In this document: positions 52,021 through 60,990 of the stretch, piece by piece | Numbering within the stretch: position 1 is the stretch's first letter | Layout of the letters: every line of letters begins with the position of its first letter | From: Lysobacteraceae bacterium NML93-0399 | Lineage (GTDB): Bacteria > Pseudomonadota > Gammaproteobacteria > Xanthomonadales > Xanthomonadaceae | Length of the DNA: 64,000 nt | Direction: 5' to 3' | Assembly (NCBI GenBank): GCA_002307375.1 | Contig: NTJI01000002.1 | Location: forward strand, 124,001-188,000 | Notes under the pieces: generated by a model | Database searches by the model: none | What the model was told of the DNA's origin: nothing | Seen by the model: the letters and a program-made list of their open reading frames with translations, nothing else | Made by a program: the position numbers and the translations under genes

Positions 52021-53190
52021 TCAGCCCTCGCGCAGGCGCGCCACGACCGGTGCCACCTGCGCCTGCCGCCCCAGCGCTTCGCCGACATCCGCCAGTCGCT
52101 GTGCCATCACCTCGGTGTTGTCCGCGCGCAGCGTGGCATGCCCGACCTTGCGCCCGTCGCGCGGCTGCTTGCCGTAGTCGTGCCAGTGCCCGCCCGGCGT
52201 CGACAGCATCGGCGTCGGGTCGGGCATCTCACCGATCCAGTTGAGCATGCAGGCCACGCCACGCACGGCGGTATCGCCCAGCGGCAGGCCCAGCACCGCA
52301 CGCAGGTGATTCTGGAACTGCGAGGTCTCGGCGCCCTCGATCGTCCAGTGCCCGGAGTTGTGCACGCGCGGGGCGAGTTCGTTCGCGAGCAGCTCGCCGT
52401 CCCGGCAGAACAGCTCCAGCGCGAACACGCCGACATAGTCCAGACGTTCTGCGATCGCGCGCGCATGCGAGATCGCCGTCGACTGCAGCGTGGCGTCGAC
52501 GCGGGCCGGCGCCAGACTCGCCGACAGCACGCCGTCGACATGCCAGTTCTCGGTCAGCGGCCAGGCGCGGAATTCACCGTCGCGGCCGCGCACGGCGACC
52601 ACGCTCAGCTCGCGCTCGAACGCGACGAAGCCCTCAAGAATCAAGCCGACGCTCGACGCCTGCGCGCCCAGCGCATCCCAGGCCGCATCGACATCGGCCG
52701 GCGCCTTGATCCGGAACTGGCCCTTGCCGTCGTAGCCCAGGCGCCGGGTCTTGAGGATGCAGGGCGTGCCGATGCGCGACACCGCCTCGTCGAGTTGCGC
52801 GCGCGTGGCGACGTCGGCGAAGTCCGGCACCGGAATGCCGAGCTCGCGGAACAGCGTCTTCTCGGCGAGCCGGTCCTGCGTCAGCGCCAATGCGCCGGGA
52901 TTGGGAAACACCGGCACGCGGTCCGTCAGCCACTGCGCGCTTTGCGCCGGCACGTTCTCGAAATCGAAGGTGGCCACATCGACCTTGTCCGCGAACTCGG
53001 CCAGCGCGGCCTCGTCGCGATAGTCGCCGACCAGCAGCGGCGCGAACTGTCCGGCGCAGGCATCGCCCGCGGTGTCCATCACCAGAAAGCGCAAACCGAG
53101 CGGCGCGCCCGAAAGCGCGAGCATGCGGGCGAGCTGGCCGCCTCCGAGAATTCCAACGGTGGTCATGGGTGTATCCATTTCAGCAGACAT
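52021..53190 (-). CDS. purK: N5-carboxyaminoimidazole ribonucleotide synthase PurK
   Basis: 389 residues. ATP-grasp enzyme of purine synthesis that carboxylates AIR using bicarbonate and ATP. ATG 53190 has GGGGAGGGCGAC upstream; the usual PurK start would be MTTVGILGGGQLARML at 53166, so eight extra residues are possible. Motifs: GILGGGQLARMLALSGAPLG at the N-terminus, KTRRLGYDGKGQFRI, and ELAPRVHNSGHWTIEGAETSQF (split: LAPRVHNSGHWTI, EGAETSQFQNHLRA). It lies 225 bases downstream of purE and in the same direction, as in the purEK operon. Confidence 0.96.
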   Translation of the reverse strand: MSAEMDTPMTTVGILGGGQLARMLALSGAPLGLRFLVMDTAGDACAGQFAPLLVGDYRDEAALAEFADKVDVATFDFENVPAQSAQWLTDRVPVFPNPGALALTQDRLAEKTLFRELGIPVPDFADVATRAQLDEAVSRIGTPCILKTRRLGYDGKGQFRIKAPADVDAAWDALGAQASSVGLILEGFVAFERELSVVAVRGRDGEFRAWPLTENWHVDGVLSASLAPARVDATLQSTAISHARAIAERLDYVGVFALELFCRDGELLANELAPRVHNSGHWTIEGAETSQFQNHLRAVLGLPLGDTAVRGVACMLNWIGEMPDPTPMLSTPGGHWHDYGKQPRDGRKVGHATLRADNTEVMAQRLADVGEALGRQAQVAPVVARLREG

Positions 53191-53415
53191 GTCGCCCTCC
53201 CCCGCTGCGGGGGGAGCGGGAACCGTTCGCGCGGCGCTACTGCGCGGATCACGCGAACGCCCGACGCGCTGCGTCGGACCGGGCGGGTTGGATGGGGCAA
53301 ACCTTGAGAGTCGCGGCGCTCGAATCAGACGTGTTCGAGGACTGACGGTCCGCCCCCATCCCGACCTTTCCCCGCTGGCGGGGGAAGGAGAACGGCGGCG
53401 CGCCGGTCCCGATGC
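53191..53415. other. purE-purK gap with two C/G-rich hairpins
   Basis: 225 bases. Two stem-loops of similar sequence: CTCCCCCGCTGCGGGGGGAG near 53197-53215 and CCTTTCCCCGCTGGCGGGGG near 53365 (closing GGAAGG). Such CCCCGCTGGCGGGG hairpins look like a recurring repeat; no gene is seen. Confidence 0.55.
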
Positions 53416-53919
53416 TCATCGCCGCGGGTCGTCGTTGCTGGCGACGTCGTCGGTCTGGCGCTGGCGGAAATCGGCAAGCGCCGCCGCGACCACGGCATCG
53501 TCGGACGCGAGCATCGCCGCAGCGAACAGCGCCGCGTTCGCAGCGCCGGCGTTGCCGATCGCGAACGTCGCCACCGGAATGCCGGCCGGCATCTGCACGA
53601 TCGACAGCAGCGAATCCATGCCGTTGAGCGCCTTGGACTGCACCGGCACGCCGAGCACCGGCACCGCGGTCTTGGACGCGAGCATGCCCGGCAGATGGGC
53701 GGCACCACCGGCGCCGGCGATGATCGCGCGCAGGCCGCGCGACTGCGCGCTGGCGGCGTAATCGAACAGCACGTCGGGCGTGCGGTGCGCGGAGACGACG
53801 CGGACTTCGTGCGGAACGCCGAGCTGCTCGAGCTTCTGCGCAGCGTGCTGCATGGTGTCCCAGTCGGATCGCGAACCCATCACGATGCCGACCTTCGGCG
53901 GTACGGAACTGGCGGTCAT
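53416..53919 (-). CDS. purE: 5-(carboxyamino)imidazole ribonucleotide mutase PurE
   Basis: 167 residues from ATG 53919. Class I PurE converts N5-CAIR from PurK to CAIR. Motifs: [13 protein letters not shown] at the N-terminus (SRSD substrate loop), VVSAHRTPD with the essential His, [17 protein letters not shown], and [19 protein letters not shown]. It starts the purE-purK pair, opposite in direction to the Trm112 gene, with about 120 bases of shared upstream region. Confidence 0.97.
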   Translation of the reverse strand: MTASSVPPKVGIVMGSRSDWDTMQHAAQKLEQLGVPHEVRVVSAHRTPDVLFDYAASAQSRGLRAIIAGAGGAAHLPGMLASKTAVPVLGVPVQSKALNGMDSLLSIVQMPAGIPVATFAIGNAGAANAALFAAAMLASDDAVVAAALADFRQRQTDDVASNDDPRR

Positions 53920-54041
53920 TGGGGATTTCCCGGCCACAAAGACGCATTTTATCCGGGCCGCGACGATCGTGCGCGCACGCCGGCCGCGCGGCGCCGGGTG
54001 ATACCCTTTTCGCCCGCTCCCACGCTCCCAACAGACCGCCC

Positions 54042-54311
54042 ATGGACCGCAAGCTGCTCGACATCCTCGTCTGCCCCGCCAGCCGCCAGCCGCTCGCACT
54101 GCTCGACGCGGCCGGGCTCGACGCGCTCAACGCGGCGATCGCCTCGGGCAATGCGCGACGCGAGGACGGCAGCCCGCAGGCCGGACCGGTGCGCGAGGCA
54201 TTGATCACCCACGACCGCAAGCGCGTCTACCGGGTCGACGACGGCATTCCGGTGCTGCTGGTCGAAGAAGGCATCGCGACTGCGCAGATTCCGGATTTCC
54301 CGAAGGCATGA
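54042..54311 (+). CDS. Trm112-family small protein
   Basis: 89 residues from ATG 54042. A small zinc-ribbon-like protein of the Trm112/YcaR family. The N-terminus [20 protein letters not shown] and the C-terminal [18 protein letters not shown] are the diagnostic blocks; an insert of about 25 residues between them is richer than in E. coli YcaR. Bacterial members act as activators of methyltransferases or have unknown roles. Its stop overlaps the nadC start by ATGA. Confidence 0.9.
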   Translation: MDRKLLDILVCPASRQPLALLDAAGLDALNAAIASGNARREDGSPQAGPVREALITHDRKRVYRVDDGIPVLLVEEGIATAQIPDFPKA

Positions 54312-55192
54312 CCGGCAACGACCGCTTCGCCATCCCGCACGCGGCGGTCGCAACCGATGTCGCCGCGGCGCTCGCCGAGGACATCGGCAGCGGCGATGTG
54401 ACCGCCGCACTGCTGCCCGATGCGGCGGATGTGGCCTACCTGCTGTGCAAGGAAGACGCGGTGGTCTGCGGAAGGCCGTGGTTCGACGCCTGCCATCGCG
54501 TGCTCGACCCCGAGGTGCGCATCGACTGGCGCGTCGCCGAAGGGGACCGCGTCGCAGCCGGCACCGTGCTGGCGACGCTCGAGGGCCGCGCGCGCAGCCT
54601 GGTCAGCGCTGAGCGCACCTCGCTCAACTTCATGCAGACGCTGAGCGCCACGGCCACCGTGACGGCGCGTCATGTCGACGCGGTGGCTGGTACCGGCACG
54701 CGGGTCCTCGACACTCGCAAGACCCTGCCCGGTCTGCGCCTGGCGCAGAAGTACGCGGTGCGCGTGGGCGGCGGCAGCAATCACCGCATCGGGCTCTACG
54801 ACACGGTGATGCTCAAGGAAAACCATGTGCGTGCGGCTGGTGGCATCGCTGCGGCGGTCGAACGCGCACGCGCGCAAAGCCCCGGCCTGCCACTGGTGAT
54901 CGAGGTCGAGACGCTGGACGAACTTCGCGCGGCGCTCGGGGCCGGCTGCACCCGGGTACTGATCGACGACTTCGACCGCGACACGCGCCGCGAAGCGGTG
55001 CGCATCGCGCGCGAGGCGCCGTTTGGCGGTCGCATTCCGCTGGAGGTTTCGGGCAGTGTCGACTTCGACGGCCTGCGGGCGATCGCCGAAGACGGTGTCG
55101 ATTACGTGTCGATCGGTGGCCTGACCAAGCACGTCCGCGCCATCGACCTGTCGCTCAAGCTCGGCCCGCCGCCCGCCGCATCGCCGTTGTAG
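54308..55192 (+). CDS. nadC: Nicotinate-nucleotide pyrophosphorylase (carboxylating), NadC
   Basis: 294 residues. Converts quinolinate and PRPP to nicotinate mononucleotide in NAD synthesis. Motifs: EDIGSGDVTAALLP, LNFMQTLSATAT, TRVLDTRKTLPGLRLAQKYAV (quinolinate-binding RKTLPGLR), GGGSNHRIGLYDTVMLKENH and the end VDYVSIGGLTKHVRAIDLSL. The stop TAG at 55190-55192 belongs to the TGTAGG end of a REP unit, so the palindrome starts inside the last codons. Confidence 0.97.
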   Translation: MTGNDRFAIPHAAVATDVAAALAEDIGSGDVTAALLPDAADVAYLLCKEDAVVCGRPWFDACHRVLDPEVRIDWRVAEGDRVAAGTVLATLEGRARSLVSAERTSLNFMQTLSATATVTARHVDAVAGTGTRVLDTRKTLPGLRLAQKYAVRVGGGSNHRIGLYDTVMLKENHVRAAGGIAAAVERARAQSPGLPLVIEVETLDELRAALGAGCTRVLIDDFDRDTRREAVRIAREAPFGGRIPLEVSGSVDFDGLRAIAEDGVDYVSIGGLTKHVRAIDLSLKLGPPPAASPL

Positions 55193-55256
55193 GAGCGCGC
55201 CTGCGCGCAAAAAGCGTTCACCGGCGGTGTCCCTCGCGTGCTTGCGCGCTCCTACA
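55188..55256. repeat. REP unit overlapping the nadC stop
   Basis: TGTAGGAGCGCGCCTGCGCGC ... GCTTGCGCGCTCCTACA, 69 bases. The TAG within its first five bases ends nadC. The unit may act as an RNA 3' structure for nadC. Confidence 0.88.
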
Positions 55257-55307
55257 GTTCCCAATCTCGCCCTTGTAACGCGTCCTTCGCCCCGCCAGAG
55301 TGCGCGC

Positions 55308-55646
55308 ATGCCCGACTTTCCGACGATGATCTTCGTGATGCTGACCGTGTTCGCGGGCTTCCAGTGGTGGAGCAGCGCGCGCGCCGCCGCCGAACGGGCC
55401 GGCCAGCTCGGACGCGAGGCCTGCGAACGCGCCGGCGTGCAGTGGCTCGACCAGAGCGTGCACGCCTATGCGATGCGTCTGCGCCGGGGAGACGACGGGC
55501 GCCTGCGGATCGAGCGGAGCTTCCGCTTCGAATACTCGGAAGACGGCATGCAACGTCACATCGGCCAGCTGGTCCTGCGTGGCGACCAGCTCATCGCCTT
55601 CAGCGGACCCACGCGACCGCAGCCGGTGTCGATCGACTGGCACTGA
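55308..55646 (+). CDS. DUF3301-family protein
   Basis: 112 residues from ATG 55308. One N-terminal membrane helix (MIFVMLTVFAGFQWWSSARA), then ERAGQLGREACERAGVQWLDQSV (split: AGQLGREACERAGVQWLDQS) and RLRRGDDGRLRIERSFRFEY, the core of DUF3301. The end contains FSGPTRPQPVSIDWH. The family is common in gammaproteobacteria; its function is not known. It is followed by a degenerate REP unit and converges with sspB. Confidence 0.88.
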   Translation: MPDFPTMIFVMLTVFAGFQWWSSARAAAERAGQLGREACERAGVQWLDQSVHAYAMRLRRGDDGRLRIERSFRFEYSEDGMQRHIGQLVLRGDQLIAFSGPTRPQPVSIDWH

Positions 55647-55651
55647 GCTTC

Positions 55652-55712
55652 CGGTAGGGCGCGCCCGCGGCACGAGCGGCTTTCACGGGACAGCGCGCGA
55701 GCGCGCTCCCGC
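55652..55712. repeat. Degenerate REP unit between DUF3301 gene and sspB
   Basis: GTAGGGCGCGCCCGCGGCAC ... GCGCGCGAGCGCGCTCCCGCC, a shortened relative of the TGTAGGAGCGCGC repeat with altered outer ends. Confidence 0.5.
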
Positions 55713-55717
55713 CGAAT

Positions 55718-56200
55718 CTATTTGACGACGCGCAGATGTCCGCGCCGGGGCTCCGACGGCCCATCGCCGTCGGGCGGATCCTGCGGACCGTCGTCCTCGC
55801 CGGCATCGTCGACCGCGTGCAGCGCAGGTGCACTGTCCTCGACTTCGTCGCGCGGCGCGTCCGAGCCGATGATCTCTTCCGGCAGTGCCATGCCCTGCCC
55901 GGTTTCGCGGGCGTAGATCGCCAGCACCGCGCCGACGGGCACCATCACCGTCTGGCTGACGCCGCCGAAGCGCGCGGAAAACCGGACGCTGTCGTTGTCC
56001 ATCTCCAGCCGCCCCACCGCGCGGTCGGCAATGTTGAGCACGATGCGTCCGTCCTTGACCGCGTGGGCGGGCACACGCACGCCCGGTTGCCGCGCATCGA
56101 CGAGGATGTGCGGCGTCATGCCGTTGTCGGCGATCCATTCGTAGAGCGCCCGCAGCAGGTACGGGCGGTGGCTGGTCATCGGAGGCTGGCTGTCGGTCAT
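55718..56200 (-). CDS. sspB: ClpXP protease specificity-enhancing factor SspB
   Basis: 160 residues. Adaptor that delivers ssrA-tagged proteins to ClpXP. The N-terminal domain has RPYLLRALYEWIADNGMTPHILVD (split: RPYLLRALYEWIADNGMTP), RLEMDNDSVRFSARFGGVS and VPVGAVLAIYARETGQGMAL. A flexible acidic linker (SAPALHAVDDAGEDDGPQDP) leads to a C-terminal ClpX-binding tail RRGHLRVVK. Downstream of sspA and the cytochrome bc1 genes, the usual gammaproteobacterial order. A second ATG at 56179 (MTSHRPYLL) is equally possible. Confidence 0.96.
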   Translation of the reverse strand: MTDSQPPMTSHRPYLLRALYEWIADNGMTPHILVDARQPGVRVPAHAVKDGRIVLNIADRAVGRLEMDNDSVRFSARFGGVSQTVMVPVGAVLAIYARETGQGMALPEEIIGSDAPRDEVEDSAPALHAVDDAGEDDGPQDPPDGDGPSEPRRGHLRVVK

Positions 56201-56266
56201 GCGCGACAGTCTAGCGGCTCGACCCGAGCTCAGACATGGAAATCTGAATGCCGGAACGGGCCAGCG

Positions 56267-56887
56267 TCACTCCGGCAGCGCGCGCAGCTGACGCTCCTGC
56301 GGCGTCAGGCTGCGGACGAAACCGGGGCTGCGGAAGATGCGATTGCCGTAATCCTCGATCGCCTTCGCGCCGTCCCTGGGCAACGGAATCTCCAGCGCCT
56401 GCAGGCGCCAGACGATCGGCGCCATCGCGCAGTCGGCCAGGCTCATTTCCGGGTTGAGGAAGAATTTGCTGGCCTTGAACAGCGGCACCGAGGCGGTGAC
56501 CAGTTCCTTGAGGCGCTTGCGGCCCGATTCGGCCTGGGCCTTGTTGCCCATCTGGATGGCCTGCACCTGGGGCACCCAGTCGTGTTCGATGCGCAGCATC
56601 GCCAGGCGCAGGCGCGCACGCGACAGCGGATCGACCGGCATCAGCGGCGGATGCGGATAGCGCTCGTCGAGATATTCGCTGACCACGCTGGCCGCGTAGA
56701 GCACCAGCTCGCGCTCGACCAGGGTCGGCACCGAGTGGTAGGGATTGAGGTCGATCAGATCCTCGGGCGGATTCTGCGCATCCACCGGGACCATGTCGTA
56801 GGTCACGCCCTTGGCGGCCAGCACCAGACGTGCACGGTGGCTCAGCACGTCGTCGACAGAAGAAAACAGCGTCAGCACGTTTCGCAT
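56267..56887 (-). CDS. sspA: Stringent starvation protein A (SspA), GST-fold
   Basis: 206 residues from ATG 56887. RNA-polymerase-associated GST-fold protein without transferase activity. Motifs: RARLVLAAKGVTYDMVPVDA, DLIDLNPYHSVPTLVERELV (PYHSVPTL), ASVVSEYLDERYPHPPLMP and AMAPIVWRLQALEIPL. Located between petC and sspB, in the same direction, as in many proteobacteria. The in-frame extension to 57058 is not supported. Confidence 0.96.
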   Translation of the reverse strand: MRNVLTLFSSVDDVLSHRARLVLAAKGVTYDMVPVDAQNPPEDLIDLNPYHSVPTLVERELVLYAASVVSEYLDERYPHPPLMPVDPLSRARLRLAMLRIEHDWVPQVQAIQMGNKAQAESGRKRLKELVTASVPLFKASKFFLNPEMSLADCAMAPIVWRLQALEIPLPRDGAKAIEDYGNRIFRSPGFVRSLTPQERQLRALPE

Positions 56888-57066
56888 GGATGCACTCGTG
56901 GCCGTCGCCCGGCCTGTCCGGAGGCTGGAATCCGCCAGCCCGGTGACGCCGGCTGCTGCTCGCAGACGACTGTCGCGGTTTTCCGAGTCTCGCATTTCAC
57001 TGAGCCGGACGGCAATGGTCCGAACGGCACGGTGGGCGTGTCCGCGAAGTCCGGACACGTATCGGA

Positions 57067-57840
57067 TCAGTGGACGTCGCGCCAGTATTCCTGCTTGAGC
57101 AGCCAGGCCAGGAACGTCAGCAGCACCAGGAACAGCAGCACCCAGACGCCGAGCTGCTGGCGCTTGAGCGCCGCCGGCTCACCGACGTATTCGAGGAATG
57201 CGGTGATGTCGCGCACCGTCTGGTCGAACTCGCGGCTGTCCTGGCTGCCCGGCGTGCCCATCTCGAGATGCGCGACCACCGGCTCGCCGGTCTCGTCCGT
57301 CTCGCCGTGTACGGCGCGCTGCAGGCCCTGCATCTCCCAAAGCGGGTTGGGCATCGATGCGCTTGGAAACAGGGTGTTGTTCCAGCCCAGGGGCCGGGTC
57401 TCGTCGAGGTAGAACGACTTGAGATAGGTGAACACCCAGTCGGGCCCGCGCACGCGGGTGATCAGGCTCAGGTCCGGCGGTGCCTGCCCGAACCACTGCG
57501 CGCCCTGCTCGGCCGGCATCGACGAGATGATGTGCTCGCCGAACGCCGCACCGGTGAGGTTGAGGTTGTTCATGACCTCGTCCTCGGTCAGACCCAGATC
57601 CTCGGCCATCCGCGAGTAGCGCATGAACTTGAGCGAATGGCACCCGGCGCAGTAGTTCATGTAGAGCTGCGCGCCGCGCTGCAGCGACGCGCGGTCACCG
57701 ATGTCGGTACCGGCCTGTTCGACGGGACCACCCGCCGCGGCGAACGCGCCGAACGACAGCAGCAGGCCGACAACGGCGGTCGCGAAACGGATGCGGAACA
57801 TGCGGGCGAAGGACATGCTGGCGAACGAATGATCAGTCAT
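57067..57840 (-). CDS. petC: Cytochrome c1 of the bc1 complex
   Basis: 257 residues. Signal peptide core FATAVVGLLLSFGAFAAAG; the heme motif CAGCH (YMNYCAGCHSLKFMRYSRMAEDL, split: NYCAGCHSLKFMRYSRM) and an internal methionine ligand candidate in MPAEQGAQWFG/MPNPLWEMQG. One C-terminal membrane anchor (LGVWVLLFLVLLTFLAWLL) with the tail KQEYWRDVH, so the heme faces the periplasm. It overlaps the cytochrome b gene by 8 bases. Confidence 0.97.
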   Translation of the reverse strand: MTDHSFASMSFARMFRIRFATAVVGLLLSFGAFAAAGGPVEQAGTDIGDRASLQRGAQLYMNYCAGCHSLKFMRYSRMAEDLGLTEDEVMNNLNLTGAAFGEHIISSMPAEQGAQWFGQAPPDLSLITRVRGPDWVFTYLKSFYLDETRPLGWNNTLFPSASMPNPLWEMQGLQRAVHGETDETGEPVVAHLEMGTPGSQDSREFDQTVRDITAFLEYVGEPAALKRQQLGVWVLLFLVLLTFLAWLLKQEYWRDVH

Positions 57841-59092
57841 GTGTCGTCACCCGTTCCGGCACAGGCCTGGTCCGGTCGAGCCTGGTCCAGACCGGCATGG
57901 TGATGAAGAAGGCGAAATAGAGGAATGTCAGCACGCGGCCGATGATGGTTTCCGTCTCGTCCGTGCCGGGGCCGGCGCCGATCTTGCCCAGCCACACGAA
58001 GCACACCGCCAGCACCGCCAGCATGATCTTGGTCAGCGGCCCGCGGTAGCGATGCGAGCGCACCTTGCAGCGGTCCAGCCACGGCACCAGGAACAGGATC
58101 GCGATCGCACCGAACATCACGATCACGCCACCGAGCTTGTCGGGCACCACACGCAACATCGCGTAGTACGGCGTGTAGTACCACACCGGCTTGATGTGCT
58201 CGGGCGTGACCAGATGGTTGGCGGCGGTGAAGTTGTCGTGCTCGAGGAACCAGCCGCCGAACGCTGGCGCGAAGAAGATGATGAAGGCCGCGATGATCAG
58301 GAAGAAGCAGACGTAGAAGCCGTCCTTGACCGTGTAGTAGGGATGGAAGGGAACGGCGTCCACCGGCGCGCTCGGCGACCAGCGGTTCCCCTTGGGGCCC
58401 TTCTTGATGTCCACACCGTCGGGATTGTTCGAGCCCACTTCGTGCAGCGCCCCCAGATGCAGCACGACCAGCAGCAGCAGCACCAGCGGCAGCGCGATCA
58501 CGTGCAGGGCGAAGAAGCGGTTGAGCGTGGCATCGGAGGGCAAGTAGTCGCCCATGATCCATTCGGTGAGGCCATTGCCGATGACCGGCACCGCACCGAA
58601 CAGCGAGATGATCACCTTCGCGCCCCAGAACGACATCTGGCCCCAGGGCAGCACATAGCCCAGGAACGCTTCGGCCATCAGCACCAGGTAGATCAGCATG
58701 CCCAGAATCCACACCAGCTCGCGCGGCTTCTGGTAACTGCCGTACATCAGGCCGCGGAACATGTGCAGATAGACCACGACGAAGAACAGCGAGGCGCCGG
58801 TACTGTGCATGTAGCGGATCAGCCAGCCCCACTCCACGTCGCGCATGATGTACTCGACCGAGGCGAAGGCTTCCGCCGCGCTCGGCTTGTAGTGCATCGT
58901 CAGGAAGATGCCGGTCAGGATCTGGTTGACCAGCACGACCAGCGACAGCACGCCGAAGATGTACCAGATGTTGAAGTTCTTCGGCGCGTAGTACTCGGTC
59001 ATGTGCTTGCGGTACATCGGCATCAGTGCCGGTGCACGCGCGTTGACCCAGTCGAAGACGCCATGGGCGCCGCGGGTGAAGACGTTGGCCAT
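57833..59092 (-). CDS. petB: Cytochrome b of the bc1 complex
   Basis: 419 residues from ATG 59092 (TGATG junction with the Rieske gene). About eight membrane helices carrying the two b hemes. Landmarks: IRYMHSTGASLFFVVVYLHMFRG (split: RYMHSTGASLFFVVVYLH), GYVLPWGQMSFWGAKVI (Qo-site), SDATLNRFFALHVIALPLVL, PFHPYYTVKDGFYVCFFLI and the C-terminal PEHIKPVWYYTPYYAML. A longer frame back to 59503 overlaps petA and is rejected. Part of petA-petB-petC. Confidence 0.98.
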   Translation of the reverse strand: MANVFTRGAHGVFDWVNARAPALMPMYRKHMTEYYAPKNFNIWYIFGVLSLVVLVNQILTGIFLTMHYKPSAAEAFASVEYIMRDVEWGWLIRYMHSTGASLFFVVVYLHMFRGLMYGSYQKPRELVWILGMLIYLVLMAEAFLGYVLPWGQMSFWGAKVIISLFGAVPVIGNGLTEWIMGDYLPSDATLNRFFALHVIALPLVLLLLVVLHLGALHEVGSNNPDGVDIKKGPKGNRWSPSAPVDAVPFHPYYTVKDGFYVCFFLIIAAFIIFFAPAFGGWFLEHDNFTAANHLVTPEHIKPVWYYTPYYAMLRVVPDKLGGVIVMFGAIAILFLVPWLDRCKVRSHRYRGPLTKIMLAVLAVCFVWLGKIGAGPGTDETETIIGRVLTFLYFAFFITMPVWTRLDRTRPVPERVTTHD

Positions 59093-59730
59093 CAGGCTGC
59101 CCCCTCGGGATCGACGCCGATGACCAGGGTGTTGTCGTCGGCATAGTGATGCGGGGGCACCAGCAGATTGGTCGGCGCGGGCACGCCGTCGTAAACCCGG
59201 CCGGCCATGTCGAACTTGGATTTGTGGCAGGGGCAGAAGTAGCCCCCCTTCCAGTTGGCATCGAACGGCGCCGGGCGGATCTCGGCGACCATTTCCGGCG
59301 AACAGCCCAGATGCGTGCACAAGCCCACCAGCACCGAGATGTCGGGCTTGAGCGAGCGCAGTTCGGGGTTGGCCTGCAGCACGTAATCGGGCTGCTGGTC
59401 GACGTTGCCCGATTCGGGATCGCGCAGCTGGCTGTCGAGCGTCGGCAGGGCATCGAGGATGGCCTTGGACCGTTTCACGATCCAGATCGGCTGGCCACGC
59501 CACTCGGCGATCAGGCGCTGGCCCTCCTGCAGGGCACTGATGTCGACCGTCACCGGCGCACCGGCCAGTCGCGCACGTGCGCTCGGGTTCCAGGACTTGA
59601 TGAAGGGGATGGCCGTGATGCCTGCCCCGACCGCGCCCACTACCAGGGTACTGGCCGTCAGGAACCGGCGCCGCCCTCCATTGACTGGACCTTCCCCGCC
59701 ACCAGGCCCGCTCACCGCTTCATCGACCAT
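59092..59730 (-). CDS. petA: Rieske iron-sulfur subunit of the bc1 complex
   Basis: 212 residues. Twin-arginine type N-terminus (GGRRRFLTASTLVVGAVGAG) that keeps the protein in the membrane as an anchor. The 2Fe-2S cluster is bound by CTHLGC and CPCHKSKFD, both present in the expected order (GLCTHLGCSPEM and FCPCHKSKFDMAGRVYDG). First gene of the respiratory bc1 operon; upstream lies a short region with the promoter for this operon, divergent from nothing but near the lytic transglycosylase stop. Confidence 0.97.
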   Translation of the reverse strand: MVDEAVSGPGGGEGPVNGGRRRFLTASTLVVGAVGAGITAIPFIKSWNPSARARLAGAPVTVDISALQEGQRLIAEWRGQPIWIVKRSKAILDALPTLDSQLRDPESGNVDQQPDYVLQANPELRSLKPDISVLVGLCTHLGCSPEMVAEIRPAPFDANWKGGYFCPCHKSKFDMAGRVYDGVPAPTNLLVPPHHYADDNTLVIGVDPEGAA

Positions 59731-59883
59731 CCGGTACCCGCCCTCTTTCGGTAGCTGTTGTGTACTGGCTGCCGCAGACCATGGCGCCCGGAGGCACGGT
59801 TGGCCGCTATAGAGATGCCCGAGTGTAGCGGAAGCCTGAATCGACCGACAATCGCCGTTGCAAGAGGATTGCGCGGGCCCGCC

Positions 59884-60843
59884 TCACCTGCTTGCGACCT
59901 GTCCGCGGTAGCGCTCGGCCAAGGTGCCGACCCGCACCACGTAGCGCTGGGTTTCGGCGTACGGCGGCACGCCGCCATGGCGCTGGACCGCGCCTTCGCC
60001 GGCGTTGTAGCCGGCCGCGGCGAGGGTGAGATCGCCGTTGAAGCGCTTGAGCAGCCAGGCGAGATATTCGACGCCGCCGCGGATGTTCTGCTCGGGATCG
60101 AAGGCATTGGCGACCCCGAAGCGCGCGGCGGTGGCCGGCATCAGCTGCATCAGGCCCTGGGCGCCGGCGCGTGAGAGAGCGTTGGGGTTGAACGCCGATT
60201 CGGCATGCATGATCGCGCGGACGATCGCTTCCTCGACCCCGAAATCGCGCGCGGCACGGGCGATCTCGTCGCGATAGGCATTCTGGTTGAGCCGCACGTT
60301 GCCGAAGTTGACGCCGGGCGCCGCGCCGCAGGCGTAGCAGGTCTCGAAGAAGCTGTAACGGATGGTGCGCACCGCGGCGACCTGCGCGCCGCCAGCCGGA
60401 CGGCTGCTGCTGTAGTGGCGCACGCCGTCCTTCACATAGGAATACACCTGACCCTGCTGCAGCCGACGCTGTCCACCGCCCTGCGTCGCAGGCGCCGACG
60501 CCGATGCGGTCGCGGCAACGGGCGCGGCCCTGGCGGCGGGAGCCGGCGCGGTCGATGCGCCGCCCATGAAGGTCGCCGGGGCGCCACTGTCGGCATTGGC
60601 AGGAGCGCTGTCTGGAGCCGGCGCCGGCCGCGATGCCGCCGGCGCAGCGCGCCTGGAGGGCGGCGGGGGCGCGCTGCTGACCACGCGGCACGCAGCGCCA
60701 GAGACCCGCTTGCTGACGTACTGCGGTACGCCGTCGCCAGTGTCGCAGCGATACAGCGTGCTGCCGGCAACCGGAAAGGCCGCCAGCAGACCGAGCGTCG
60801 CGATGAGTCCCCATCCCCGTTTCACGCGCGGAGTTTCCAACAC
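59884..60843 (-). CDS. Lytic transglycosylase, SLT domain, with DUF4124-like N-terminus
   Basis: 319 residues. Signal peptide ([20 protein letters not shown], ...FPVAGS), then a DUF4124-like segment ([17 protein letters not shown]), a Pro/Ala-rich linker about residues 60-120, and a C-terminal soluble lytic transglycosylase domain with catalytic Glu in [20 protein letters not shown] and [39 protein letters not shown]. It would cleave murein between MurNAc and GlcNAc. [11 protein letters not shown] segment before the catalytic domain recalls other Xanthomonad SLT proteins. Confidence 0.93.
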   Translation of the reverse strand: MLETPRVKRGWGLIATLGLLAAFPVAGSTLYRCDTGDGVPQYVSKRVSGAACRVVSSAPPPPSRRAAPAASRPAPAPDSAPANADSGAPATFMGGASTAPAPAARAAPVAATASASAPATQGGGQRRLQQGQVYSYVKDGVRHYSSSRPAGGAQVAAVRTIRYSFFETCYACGAAPGVNFGNVRLNQNAYRDEIARAARDFGVEEAIVRAIMHAESAFNPNALSRAGAQGLMQLMPATAARFGVANAFDPEQNIRGGVEYLAWLLKRFNGDLTLAAAGYNAGEGAVQRHGGVPPYAETQRYVVRVGTLAERYRGQVASR

Positions 60844-60990
60844 TCCGCCAGGCTTGCCAAGTGCTTGATTGTGAACGACGCGCGCACCGGAACCTGGCCC
60901 GGTGGCGCGGCGCCGGGCGCGCTTGCCGCTACACTGCGCGCCCCTTCCCAGCCATCCGGCCCGGACTCACCGCCGCGCCCCGGACATGCC

